Origin: an uncultured Sulfuricurvum sp.
Lineage (GTDB): Bacteria; Campylobacterota; Campylobacteria; Campylobacterales; Sulfurimonadaceae
NCBI RefSeq assembly: GCF_937936435.1
Contig: NZ_CALDDG010000037.1
Coordinates: 53,303 to 117,302 of the forward strand
Length of the DNA: 64,000 bases
Reading direction: 5' to 3'
The notes beneath the pieces are model-generated. The model saw only the letters and a list, made by a program, of their open reading frames with translations. It was not told the DNA's origin and made no database searches. The position numbers and the translations under genes are program-made. Positions 26,322 to 34,598 of the stretch are shown here, piece after piece (position 1 is the first letter of the stretch; the number at the start of each line of letters is the position of its first letter).

Positions 26322-27374
26322 TTAAAAGACATGATCTCGTTCACATATATGCATATCAATTTCTTTAGTAACATCTTCTAATTTTAAACATTTCCCAATA
26401 AATACGACCATCTCATCAACAATTTGATAAACATAATGACGCCCTAATTGAGCAACTCCATAAAATTCGTTTTCATAGCTAATGAAATACAAATTCATGC
26501 CCGTATAAACGATTGAAAAATTTTTACTACGGACTGCTTCGATATATTTGACCGCAATTTGTGCCTTATAAAACTCTATTGCCACATTCAAAGTCCTGAT
26601 ATATTCTCTAATCAGTTGGCCTTCGACTAATCCAAAGGCATCGAGTAATTCTTTGTGGACTACATACGATTTTTTGTAGTTTGGAGTATCTTCTTTGACA
26701 ATGATGTTTTTAGACACAATTTCATTGATAATTCGAGCGGGTCGAACAGTATGTTCTTGCTTTGCCGGTTTAATTGGTTTCGGTTTAAAAGGATATTTTG
26801 GAGTAACCCATGTTTTGGAATCAAGCTCTTCTTTAATCAGTTTTTCTAAACGACTTTTTGCATTTTTTTTGACTGACGATAGTGTAGTCAAATCGATTTC
26901 GAGGATAAGATCCGCCGTAAAATACCACGGTTGGTTTTTTATATGGGATCGATATCGTCCAGCACTTTCATTTTCCGGGGTAACAAAATAAATATAGACA
27001 TACCCTATAGATGTCAATAGTTCAAAATCGAATCCATGAGGTTTTCGTCGCGGATTGATCGCAAGGATATCCATTTTAATAATTTGATTTTTCCACGGAA
27101 TATCTGTAAAAAGCCGTTCTACATCAACATTCAAAAATGTGCTTTGTTCGAGAATCTGTTTTGCCATAGATCGCACGGCAACCCAATACGAAAAATCACA
27201 CTCTTTTTCGGCTTTTACATGATGTTTAAAGTGATGTTCCCGCTCATCTCCATGCCTGGCTTCAAGACGCATATCACACGAGGGACAGATACAATTACAG
27301 GCTAAACCATTTTCAACGTCATCCACATCGACATATTCATCGGTTTCTTTCCTGTAGCCAAAAGGTATGAGCAT
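26322..27374 (-). CDS. CoiA-like protein with Zn-finger-like N-terminus and putative nuclease domain
   Basis: The 350-residue product begins with a cysteine/histidine block, GLACNCICPSCDMRLEARHG...HHFKHH (about 23-52). This resembles the N-terminus of competence protein CoiA-like nucleases, where C-x2-C and a K/R-x-x-HFAH motif precede a restriction-endonuclease-like domain. A possible PD-(D/E)xK core follows, IIKMDILAINPRRKPHGFDFELLTS (about 98-122), with Asp and Glu at suitable spacing. The C-terminal half (about 210-350) is unlike anything I know. It lies 14 bases after the SMC-like ATPase gene and 18 before the unknown 520-aa gene. The likely role is a DNA-processing nuclease of the defence operon; catalytic competence is not proven by the sequence. 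Confidence 0.6.
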   Translation of the reverse strand: MLIPFGYRKETDEYVDVDDVENGLACNCICPSCDMRLEARHGDEREHHFKHHVKAEKECDFSYWVAVRSMAKQILEQSTFLNVDVERLFTDIPWKNQIIKMDILAINPRRKPHGFDFELLTSIGYVYIYFVTPENESAGRYRSHIKNQPWYFTADLILEIDLTTLSSVKKNAKSRLEKLIKEELDSKTWVTPKYPFKPKPIKPAKQEHTVRPARIINEIVSKNIIVKEDTPNYKKSYVVHKELLDAFGLVEGQLIREYIRTLNVAIEFYKAQIAVKYIEAVRSKNFSIVYTGMNLYFISYENEFYGVAQLGRHYVYQIVDEMVVFIGKCLKLEDVTKEIDMHICERDHVF

Positions 27375-27388
27375 GGATTTATTTTGCT

Positions 27389-29098
27389 TTATGCATCCAT
27401 AGCATTAAATAGACTCTTTATACCTTCATATTCCGATGTCTTCATGAGTTTACTTTTATCAAGAACAATCACATTCGCTTGTTTTCTAAATGCTTCTAGC
27501 TTATCATTTTCCATAGCACATATAATTACTTGTTCTTGATCTGGAATTTTTTTAGTGATTAACGTCACAATATTTTCATAATTTTTATTTGACTGTTCTT
27601 GCTGATTAGGAGTATCTATCACGAGTGGTGCTTGTACCTCGTTTCCATGAATATTAATTAAAGAAAAAATAGCTAAATAATATGCCAAAACACCTCGTGA
27701 ACCTTCAGCAGCACCACCTTCTTTTATGATTTTACTATAGTCCAAAGCCGTTTTGATATTAGCTAAATTTATCCCTTCTGCATCTAGAATTTTAATATAC
27801 GCCGTAAGTAAATCCATGAAACTATTGTCAATCTTTTCTCTGTCTTCTTTTGTTGACAAACTAGATTGTTCTTTTTTAAGTTCTTTTTGCTCACTTTTGA
27901 AATCATCAACCTTGGCTAGTTTATCTTTTTTAGTACTGTTAATGTTATTTTGAATAGATTTATATGCAAAGCTTTCAATGACATCTTGAAGTGGAATTAC
28001 ATTGCTTTCATCTGTTAAAGAATATTTTTGATTTATTAAATTGATTTTATTTCTTATAGCGCTTGATTCATCTTCAATCTTTGAAATTTTTGTTTTGATA
28101 GCTAAAAGGTTTTGATTAATAGTTTCCAATTGACTTTCTGCATGTTGTTTGTCAACAAGAATTGATGCACGGTTTACGATCGAATTTTCATGAACTGTTC
28201 CACACAATGGGCATTCCAGATGATCATCTTGTATATTTTCAGTACTAAAAATATAATCCTCTTCCAGCTCTTTCATTAAATGCTCTGCTATCATTTTTTG
28301 ATGTTCAAGATAGATTTTGTCAGAAGTCAACATGGATAATTCATCTAAGAATTTTTCTTGCATCTGTGACAATTGTGATAATTCATTTTGGAGTTCTTGC
28401 GTCATAGTTTGAAATTCTTGCTCTTTGAGCGTTATTTCAGAACTTGGAGTATGCTCATTAACAACATCAAGCGCATATCCTATCTTCTGTATCTCTTCAT
28501 TTAAACGATTGATATTCTTTTTTTTCTCAACTATTTCCTGTTCAATCTCAAAGTGCTTTGGATTTAAATAGCCAATATGGTATTTAATAACAGTAGATCT
28601 CCAGTTCGCATACTGTTCTAACCTATCAAAGCTATCCCAAGCTTTTGCCCAACCTCTTTTTTGATCGATATAAAAAGGTAAAAAATAATATGCTGGTGGA
28701 GGAGTAGAAAGTTCAGTTTCGTCAGGTCTCCCTGGAAGAAGAACTTTAAAATCAACTATCTCAGCAAACTTCTTTGAGTAGTCGCCACTGATGCTTGTAA
28801 ATTTAACAACTGGAGAATCATTTTCTTTTAAGTGAATGATATTTCCATAGCGCATAACTGAAAATTCATCGTCGCCCACAGAAAATTGAAGTAATGTTTT
28901 GCAATCCGTACTTTTCCATGTACTATCAAATTCTGGTTCACATCCAAACGCCCAAAAGAGTAACTTAGCCAGTGTTGACTTTCCAACACTATTGTCATTC
29001 GCCGTTATTAGGTTGTATCTCTTGTCGAATTTGAACTGATTTCCGGACTTTTGGGAATCTGACAGTAGTAGCAGTTGTTTGAATCGTAAGTTTTTCAT
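27389..29098 (-). CDS. SMC/Rad50-like ATPase with zinc-hook CxxC (LmuB-like)
   Basis: The 569-residue protein has an N-terminal ATPase half with the loop NLITANDNSVGKSTLAKLLFWAFG (about 29-52), an atypical Walker A. A long coiled coil follows (about 180-430), interrupted by a single CPLCGT zinc-hook motif near residue 300. The C-terminal half has GSRGVLAYYLAIFSLIN (signature helix) and PLVIDTPNQQEQ (Walker B plus the D-T-P catalytic region). This is the DUF3732/DUF2326-type SMC-like ATPase used as the sensor of Lamassu and ABC-three-component defence systems. AAGGA lies before the ATG. The preceding DUF4297 nuclease gene is its probable effector partner, 59 bases upstream. Confidence 0.75.
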   Translation of the reverse strand: MKNLRFKQLLLLSDSQKSGNQFKFDKRYNLITANDNSVGKSTLAKLLFWAFGCEPEFDSTWKSTDCKTLLQFSVGDDEFSVMRYGNIIHLKENDSPVVKFTSISGDYSKKFAEIVDFKVLLPGRPDETELSTPPPAYYFLPFYIDQKRGWAKAWDSFDRLEQYANWRSTVIKYHIGYLNPKHFEIEQEIVEKKKNINRLNEEIQKIGYALDVVNEHTPSSEITLKEQEFQTMTQELQNELSQLSQMQEKFLDELSMLTSDKIYLEHQKMIAEHLMKELEEDYIFSTENIQDDHLECPLCGTVHENSIVNRASILVDKQHAESQLETINQNLLAIKTKISKIEDESSAIRNKINLINQKYSLTDESNVIPLQDVIESFAYKSIQNNINSTKKDKLAKVDDFKSEQKELKKEQSSLSTKEDREKIDNSFMDLLTAYIKILDAEGINLANIKTALDYSKIIKEGGAAEGSRGVLAYYLAIFSLINIHGNEVQAPLVIDTPNQQEQSNKNYENIVTLITKKIPDQEQVIICAMENDKLEAFRKQANVIVLDKSKLMKTSEYEGIKSLFNAMDA

Positions 29099-29157
29099 TA
29101 TATTTTTTCCTTAGATTTCTGATCAGAAGTTTATAATTCTCCACATTTTGCATAGAG

Positions 29158-30222
29158 TTATTCCTTTAAAATGAGCTCACATAAAATTGCTGTTTTTATG
29201 TCGAGTTCTTCACTAAAACTTTTTTTTAATTGTTCAGGCAACTCATCAATAACTAGTATAAGCAATTGCTCTATGTCATTATTACAATTGGGAAGTTGAT
29301 TATCAAGTGATACTGACAATTGCTTTACCTTATCCAATTGAGCAATACTTCTATTTCCAATACGCTGAAGATAGTATCTCTCAAATGATTTTTGCCAACT
29401 ACGTTTTAGCAAAACTTTTAACCCTAATTCTTCTAAATATTCATCAAATTTTCTATACACATCCGCATCATTTTTTCTTTCAGTAAATTGATTAATCACA
29501 CTTGTAACCGTAATTGATGTTAATCCTTTTTTTTCAAGCAAATCATTCCATAATGAATAATCAAATGATACTTCACCTTTTCGGGTCAACTCATTGATTA
29601 ACAATCTGTATATGTCTTCAGCCTGTGTAGATGAACGAGGATATAACTTTGCAACTACAGATGCAATATACCCTATTACAGCCTCTTGTGTAGATTTTTC
29701 TGGCAAAGCAGGCATAATAAAATGCAAATTTAGCGGAAAACTGTCTGCTTTCAATTCTACCTGTATGGCATCAGCTAATTTTTGAAGCGTACCATTCTCA
29801 ATATCATTTATAGCTATATTTTCTAATGACATTTTCGGATGTTTAAGATTTAGGCTAAATCCATTAGTAGCCACTAAATTCATCGTTTTGATTTTTTCTC
29901 TACCTAGTTCACCATTACTACTGCTAATCAATTTTCCTAAAACTGAGCTACCGTTTTTTAATTTGAGTAATTTTGTTTCCGAGAAAGGAGATTTATCTGT
30001 TTTGACTTGATAGAATTCAAACTCAGCCTTATCAGCTTCAAGGGAATCAGACAGAACAACATCTTCATGCAATTCCATAAATACAGCATACTCATGTTCT
30101 TGCTCATGCTCTTGCAGTAAACGGTACAAAGCCCAATGGTATTGATACATATACTTACTAAAAGTCTGAGATCCTGCTTTTTCTCGTTGAACTTTATAGA
30201 GAGGATTATTATTTGTCACCAC
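29158..30222 (-). CDS. DUF4297 (Cap4-type) dsDNA nuclease domain protein, LmuA-like effector
   Basis: The 354-residue protein starts with a DUF4297-like PD-(D/E)xK domain. After QREKAGSQTFSKYMYQYHWALYRLL it has VFMELHEDVV, with acidic residues near 47-50, and FEFYQVKTDK, the E-x-Y-Q-V-K catalytic strand near 68-77. The remaining 200 residues form a helical C-terminal region. Cap4/DUF4297 nucleases degrade DNA when activated in CBASS and Lamassu-Cap4 systems. Adjacent placement with a zinc-hook SMC-like ATPase points to a Lamassu-like LmuA/LmuB pair rather than CBASS, since no nucleotide cyclase is visible. The start is GTG at 30222 or 30219. It begins nine bases after hsdS ends. Confidence 0.72.
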   Translation of the reverse strand: MVTNNNPLYKVQREKAGSQTFSKYMYQYHWALYRLLQEHEQEHEYAVFMELHEDVVLSDSLEADKAEFEFYQVKTDKSPFSETKLLKLKNGSSVLGKLISSSNGELGREKIKTMNLVATNGFSLNLKHPKMSLENIAINDIENGTLQKLADAIQVELKADSFPLNLHFIMPALPEKSTQEAVIGYIASVVAKLYPRSSTQAEDIYRLLINELTRKGEVSFDYSLWNDLLEKKGLTSITVTSVINQFTERKNDADVYRKFDEYLEELGLKVLLKRSWQKSFERYYLQRIGNRSIAQLDKVKQLSVSLDNQLPNCNNDIEQLLILVIDELPEQLKKSFSEELDIKTAILCELILKE

Positions 30223-30231
30223 TATCCTTTT

Positions 30232-31545
30232 CTAAGAAGCGTTAAACGCCTCTTTTAGAATCGTCTGCATCAATCGATCGGTTTCGGTACGGCTTTTGAT
30301 TACTTCGGCTTCCAGTGAATCGCAGGTAACCATGAGCTGTTCAACTTTGGCAACAATATGCTGTTGTTGAATATAGGGGGGAAGAGTAATAATGAGTTCT
30401 GACAAAGATGTCCCATTGACATTTGGTTGACCAGTTCCCATTGATTTTTCAATAAGTTGTTTCCAATATAACGGGCTTTCGAGAACAATTTTTAAATATC
30501 GTTCATCTATTTCATTGCTTGGAATCAATCGAATAAGATATGAAGCAAATACGGATTGTACAGGTACATTTGTCATCAAAAAAGATTTTCCTACAGTTCC
30601 ACCTGTTCGTGCCACCAAAATATCTCTATTTTGAAGTCGATATTTTACTAATTCATCATCTGATATTTTGCAATGAGGGACTGTTTGCCAATTAACTGCA
30701 TTATTCTGAATGTCTGTAATTCGAAGCATCTTGGGCTCATCATAAGATAATTCTGCTGAAGCCGTATATCCGTAATGAATATTGTTGCATACGCTGCCCA
30801 ATCGACACCATACCCAGCCGTTCGGCAGTTCATACGGCATTTCATCATCTGCAATAACTGGAATCGGTTTTTCCCGCTTGATTTTTCCCGCTTTTATCAA
30901 ATGCTCTTTTTCGGCTCGGATTTTTTCGAGGAGGATACTTGCTGGTTCGTCAGTGGGATCTTGTGGCACAAGGCGACCGCTAACCGCATCGCTGAGAATC
31001 GAAGCGCGGAGTTTGTCAATCAAATCGGATTGGGTTTGGAGTTCGGTAAGCGTTTGTTCCTGCGCATATTGCAGTTTTTTGAAATGGGTAATAAAAGCGT
31101 CCTGTTCTTCGATCGGAGGCACAATAATTTCCTGCGCAAGGAATTCTCGTTCACTAAGACGTTTTCGATTCGTCGTACCAGTGCTTGCTTTATTACAGAT
31201 ATCATCAAATGCGGGTTGAGAGGTCAAAAGCCTGAAAAGCTCGATATTCAGCTCTTTTTCGTTGACATCATAGGTCAAAAAATCATTCGTGATGATCGCA
31301 CCATCCAACTCATCCGGAATAATCCCAAACGCACCGTTTCTGGCATCGATTTTGGACAAAATAAATTGCCCTACTCGTGCATATGATTGCTGTTTCGTCC
31401 CGATTTCTTTACCAAATTTATAACCTCGCAAATATACACCCTGATGTTTTAACCGAACTGTCACTTGTCGGTATTCTATTTCATCGTCAACCGTCATTGA
31501 ATCGCGAGATTTAACGAGGACATCTCCAACCCTTAGTTTACGCAT
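30232..31545 (-). CDS. hsdS: Type I restriction-modification specificity subunit
   Basis: The 437-residue product has two target-recognition domains. Each is followed by a conserved helical spacer: the first contains VPPIEEQDAFITHFKKLQ (about 145-165), the second LPPYIQQQHIVAKVEQLM (about 395-412). DKLRASILSDAVSGRLVPQ and a linker with KREKPIP join them. This is the HsdS layout that directs methylation and cleavage to a bipartite site; the site cannot be read from sequence. The ATG at 31545 has GGAG six bases upstream; an ATG at 31557 is also open but sits too close to its GAGG. It is separated from hsdM by an AlbA_2-domain gene. Confidence 0.92.
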   Translation of the reverse strand: MRKLRVGDVLVKSRDSMTVDDEIEYRQVTVRLKHQGVYLRGYKFGKEIGTKQQSYARVGQFILSKIDARNGAFGIIPDELDGAIITNDFLTYDVNEKELNIELFRLLTSQPAFDDICNKASTGTTNRKRLSEREFLAQEIIVPPIEEQDAFITHFKKLQYAQEQTLTELQTQSDLIDKLRASILSDAVSGRLVPQDPTDEPASILLEKIRAEKEHLIKAGKIKREKPIPVIADDEMPYELPNGWVWCRLGSVCNNIHYGYTASAELSYDEPKMLRITDIQNNAVNWQTVPHCKISDDELVKYRLQNRDILVARTGGTVGKSFLMTNVPVQSVFASYLIRLIPSNEIDERYLKIVLESPLYWKQLIEKSMGTGQPNVNGTSLSELIITLPPYIQQQHIVAKVEQLMVTCDSLEAEVIKSRTETDRLMQTILKEAFNAS

Positions 31546-31580
31546 TCTTCGCTCCATGTCCTCTTTGTTCTTGATGATTC

Positions 31581-31689
31581 AAGCAACGGTGAAGCAAATT
31601 CTGAGAGTTTGGATCCCACAATATAGGGGTTTTATCAAATGATTTTAGTCTTTGCATGGCTTTCAGTGAAGCAACGGTGAAGCAAATTC
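31581..31689. repeat. 21-bp direct repeat in the gap before hsdS
   Basis: The same 21 bases beginning AAGCAACGGTGAAGC occur at 31581-31601 and 31669-31689, 88 bases apart. They fill most of the untranslated gap between the AlbA_2 gene and hsdS. On the minus strand the repeat could encode NLLHRC in one frame, hinting at duplicated remnants of a lost gene, or it may be a recombination or regulatory repeat. Confidence 0.7.
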
Positions 31690-31692
31690 GCA

Positions 31693-33159
31693 TTATCGTG
31701 CCCAACTCGGTATATACATTCTCGCTTTTGATCCGACACTTTCATCATAAATGAGAATTTTTCCAGCTTCAAGTGTTTCATTAATGATTTTAGAGACCAT
31801 CGAACGGTTTTTGACATCGATATCGAATCGTTCTCTCAGCGATGTATTCGTCATGTAGTCATTTTGGATATATCGTAAACAGCAGTGAAGATAGCACGCC
31901 CGTATCTTATCTCCTTTGTGCATATCTTTGAGTTCTTTGTGGGCGAAAAGAGTAGATCTTGTATATCCGTTCGTCGATTCAAAAAGAGGCGCAGGGAGTT
32001 GATATAGCTCTGTTTCAAAGACGATCTTATCGATACCGCTTCCTCTTTCTTCACAAATATTAATTCTTCTCATAAACGAAGCAAGTATTTCATTTCGTGA
32101 TTTGGGAGGGCTGTCCAAAAATCTATCGGTGTCTACGATAGGCTCTCCAGGATTTGTCACTTCTAATCTGTTGGCATAAATCTCTATCATTACCGAATTG
32201 CCACTTTGAGAAAAATCCTGATGAATAATGGCATTAGCAACAAGCTCTCTGACCGAAAGTTCCGGATACATCGGTTTCGTTTCTCTAAACGCTTGTTTGA
32301 TAACCTCATTGGAGGGGAGCAGATTATTGATGTATTCGATCAATCCTTCGAACCCAACCGCATACCCTTTGTTCCCGACGATTTCTTTCATCGTCTGAAA
32401 TTTTGTATTATCCTTGTACTGGATTACTCGGATGGCTTTTCGCTGCAAGCTATTGAACTTTGAGAGTTCTTTTGCAAAAAGAATTGCACCCAAATTTGTA
32501 ATGGCATATTTGCCATTTTCTAATCTGTTGACCATATCATCGGCTATCAATGCTTCGAGAATGGCAGATCTATTCTCAGGTAGAGGGAGCTTTAAACGCT
32601 CAAAATATTTGGTGTATTCCAGATAATCCAGTACCTCACCGGCTTCTATATTATCTACAGCGATTTGTTTTTCAAACGGTACCTTGTCGAATACTCTCCA
32701 CAATTCCCGCTCTTTTTCAGCTAGCTCTTTGAGCTTCTTTTTATGGGAACCAAGTCGAATATATTCTGTACCTGAGAACGTCACCGGATGTCTATATGCT
32801 GGGGCTACTTCAAGTAAAACAACCTGTTCCCCCTCTATTTGAAGCGTATAAAACATAAAGTCAATTTTGGGTTCAAGCAGTCTTAATAACCAATTTTCAA
32901 GTGCTTCTCCCCCTTTTTTGGCGCTAAAAGGATTGAAATTCGTACCAACGATTTTATGCGTTTTGTCTTCTACTCCCCAAAGCATGTAGGCATTTGTTTT
33001 ACCATTCAGGGCAGCGGAATTAGAGAGGGCACTAATGTATTCACCAATCATTTGAGGGTCGTCATTATTGTGCTTGAACTCCAACCATTCTGTTTCGTCA
33101 GGCAGTTTTACCAGTTCAAGAACCAAAGAATTCAGATAGTCTACACTTCGAACAATCAT
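31693..33159 (-). CDS. AlbA_2 (Schlafen-type) and HATPase-like DNA-binding/ATP-binding protein
   Basis: The 488-residue protein begins with an AlbA_2/Schlafen-like domain (about 18-135), marked by ETEWLEFKHNNDDP, ISALSNSAALNGKTNAYMLWGVED and EYIRLGSHKKKL. It continues with a divergent GHKL ATPase-like domain, with RELVANAIIHQDFSQSG and RLEVTNPGEPI (about 305-350), and a C-terminal winged-helix region (NTSLRERFDIDVKNRSMVSKIINETLEAG). Such genes often sit inside type I restriction loci of many bacteria, and their role there is not settled; regulation or accessory defence are both proposed. It overlaps the hsdM stop by four bases, so it is translated from the same message. Confidence 0.8.
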   Translation of the reverse strand: MIVRSVDYLNSLVLELVKLPDETEWLEFKHNNDDPQMIGEYISALSNSAALNGKTNAYMLWGVEDKTHKIVGTNFNPFSAKKGGEALENWLLRLLEPKIDFMFYTLQIEGEQVVLLEVAPAYRHPVTFSGTEYIRLGSHKKKLKELAEKERELWRVFDKVPFEKQIAVDNIEAGEVLDYLEYTKYFERLKLPLPENRSAILEALIADDMVNRLENGKYAITNLGAILFAKELSKFNSLQRKAIRVIQYKDNTKFQTMKEIVGNKGYAVGFEGLIEYINNLLPSNEVIKQAFRETKPMYPELSVRELVANAIIHQDFSQSGNSVMIEIYANRLEVTNPGEPIVDTDRFLDSPPKSRNEILASFMRRINICEERGSGIDKIVFETELYQLPAPLFESTNGYTRSTLFAHKELKDMHKGDKIRACYLHCCLRYIQNDYMTNTSLRERFDIDVKNRSMVSKIINETLEAGKILIYDESVGSKARMYIPSWAR

Positions 33160-34583
33160 ACCAATTCCCTTTTCAGAGTTTCAAGCAAGTCGTTGCTTTT
33201 AGCCAATGACAAAGAAAGCTTTTCAAGCAACTCCACAGTTGTATACACTTGCTCTTCTTCACCTTTGTGCGGGTTTTTGACATCAAGATTGAATCCATTC
33301 GCCTTGATCGTCTCTATACTCACTTTCCATGCTCGCTCATTTTCGACGCGCTCATTCCACCATCCACTCAGCTCATCGAAATCCTGCACTCGCACTGGCT
33401 TGGTTTTGGTGTATTTTTTGTACCCTTCCGGAAGCGGCTGTTCGTAATACCAAATCTCTCGGGTCGGTTCGCCCTTCGTAAAAAAGAGGAGATTAGTATT
33501 GATGTCAGTATATGGGGCGAAGATACCGTTCGGAAGACGGATGATCGTGTGGAGATTGCATTCTTCGAGGAGCTTTTCTTTGATCCGTGCTGTAACGCCA
33601 TCCCCGAACAACGTTCCATCCGGCAAGACGATTCCTGCACGTCCACGCGGTTTGAGCATTTGGATGAAGAGAAGCAAAAATAAGTCTGCCGTTTCACGGG
33701 TGCGGAATGTGGCGGGGAAGTTGTTTTCCACCCCCGGCTCTTCGGTACCGCCAAACGGTGGGTTGGCGACAATACAATCGACTCGTTCGGATGGGGTGAT
33801 GTCTTTGAGCGGACGGGTCAGAGAGTTATCATGACGAATATCGGGACGTTCGATATCATGCAAGATCAGGTTCGTCATGGAGAGCATATAAGGGAGCTGT
33901 TTTTTCTCGATGCCGTGAATCGTCTGTTCCAGTGTCTTTTTGTCCTCGGCGGTTTTGACACCGTGTCGCATGATATGATTAATCGAACTGATCAAGAATC
34001 CACCGGTACCGCACGCGGGATCGAAAACTTTTTCCCCCAGTTTCGGGTCAACCATCCGCACAATGAACTCGGTCACGGCGCGAGGGGTGTAGTACTCACC
34101 CGCATTTCCGGCACTCTGGAGATCGCGGAGAATTTGTTCATACATGTCGTTGAAGAGGTGGCGTTCGGCAAGGCTATCGAAATGAATCTCAGAGAGTTTG
34201 TTCACTACCTGACGCAGAAGCGTCCCTGATTTCATGTAGTTATAGGCGTCTTCGAACATCCCTTTGATCAGAGGAGCGTAAGGGCTTCCTGTCGTGATAT
34301 CGAGATCTTTGAGCGATGGAAAAAGGTCGTTATTGACAAACTCGATCAGCTTTTCACCGGTGATTCCCTCGGTATTGGCTGCCCATGTTCTCCAACGCAA
34401 ACGCTCCGGAATCGGAGAAGCGTATTGAGCGTCTTCGAGTTCGAATTCCTCTTCTTTGGCGTCGAATACTTTGAGAAAGAGCATCCACACGAGCTGGCTA
34501 ATCCGCTGTGCGTCTCCGTCCACACCCGTATCGGTGCGCATGATGTTTTGAATCGATTTTACGATATTTGAAATGTCTGCCAT
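33156..34583 (-). CDS. hsdM: Type I restriction-modification methyltransferase subunit
   Basis: The 475-residue N6-adenine methyltransferase has an N-terminal HsdM helical domain (MADISNIVKSIQNIMRTDTG...). The SAM-binding motif I is VFDPACGTGGFLISSINH (about 188-205), and the catalytic motif IV is DCIVANPPFGGTEEPG (about 270-285). It modifies adenine in the sequence chosen by HsdS and joins HsdR in the restriction complex. It follows hsdR by 15 bases and overlaps the next gene by four. Its base composition is closer to the host average than the rest of the island, like hsdR. Confidence 0.95.
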   Translation of the reverse strand: MADISNIVKSIQNIMRTDTGVDGDAQRISQLVWMLFLKVFDAKEEEFELEDAQYASPIPERLRWRTWAANTEGITGEKLIEFVNNDLFPSLKDLDITTGSPYAPLIKGMFEDAYNYMKSGTLLRQVVNKLSEIHFDSLAERHLFNDMYEQILRDLQSAGNAGEYYTPRAVTEFIVRMVDPKLGEKVFDPACGTGGFLISSINHIMRHGVKTAEDKKTLEQTIHGIEKKQLPYMLSMTNLILHDIERPDIRHDNSLTRPLKDITPSERVDCIVANPPFGGTEEPGVENNFPATFRTRETADLFLLLFIQMLKPRGRAGIVLPDGTLFGDGVTARIKEKLLEECNLHTIIRLPNGIFAPYTDINTNLLFFTKGEPTREIWYYEQPLPEGYKKYTKTKPVRVQDFDELSGWWNERVENERAWKVSIETIKANGFNLDVKNPHKGEEEQVYTTVELLEKLSLSLAKSNDLLETLKRELV

Positions 34584-34598
34584 AATGTATTGAAGTCC

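Noticed and set aside
29158..30222. CBASS system
   Set aside because: A Cap4-type nuclease is present but no cyclic-nucleotide synthase or other CBASS gene adjoins it; the SMC-like partner points to a Lamassu-like system.
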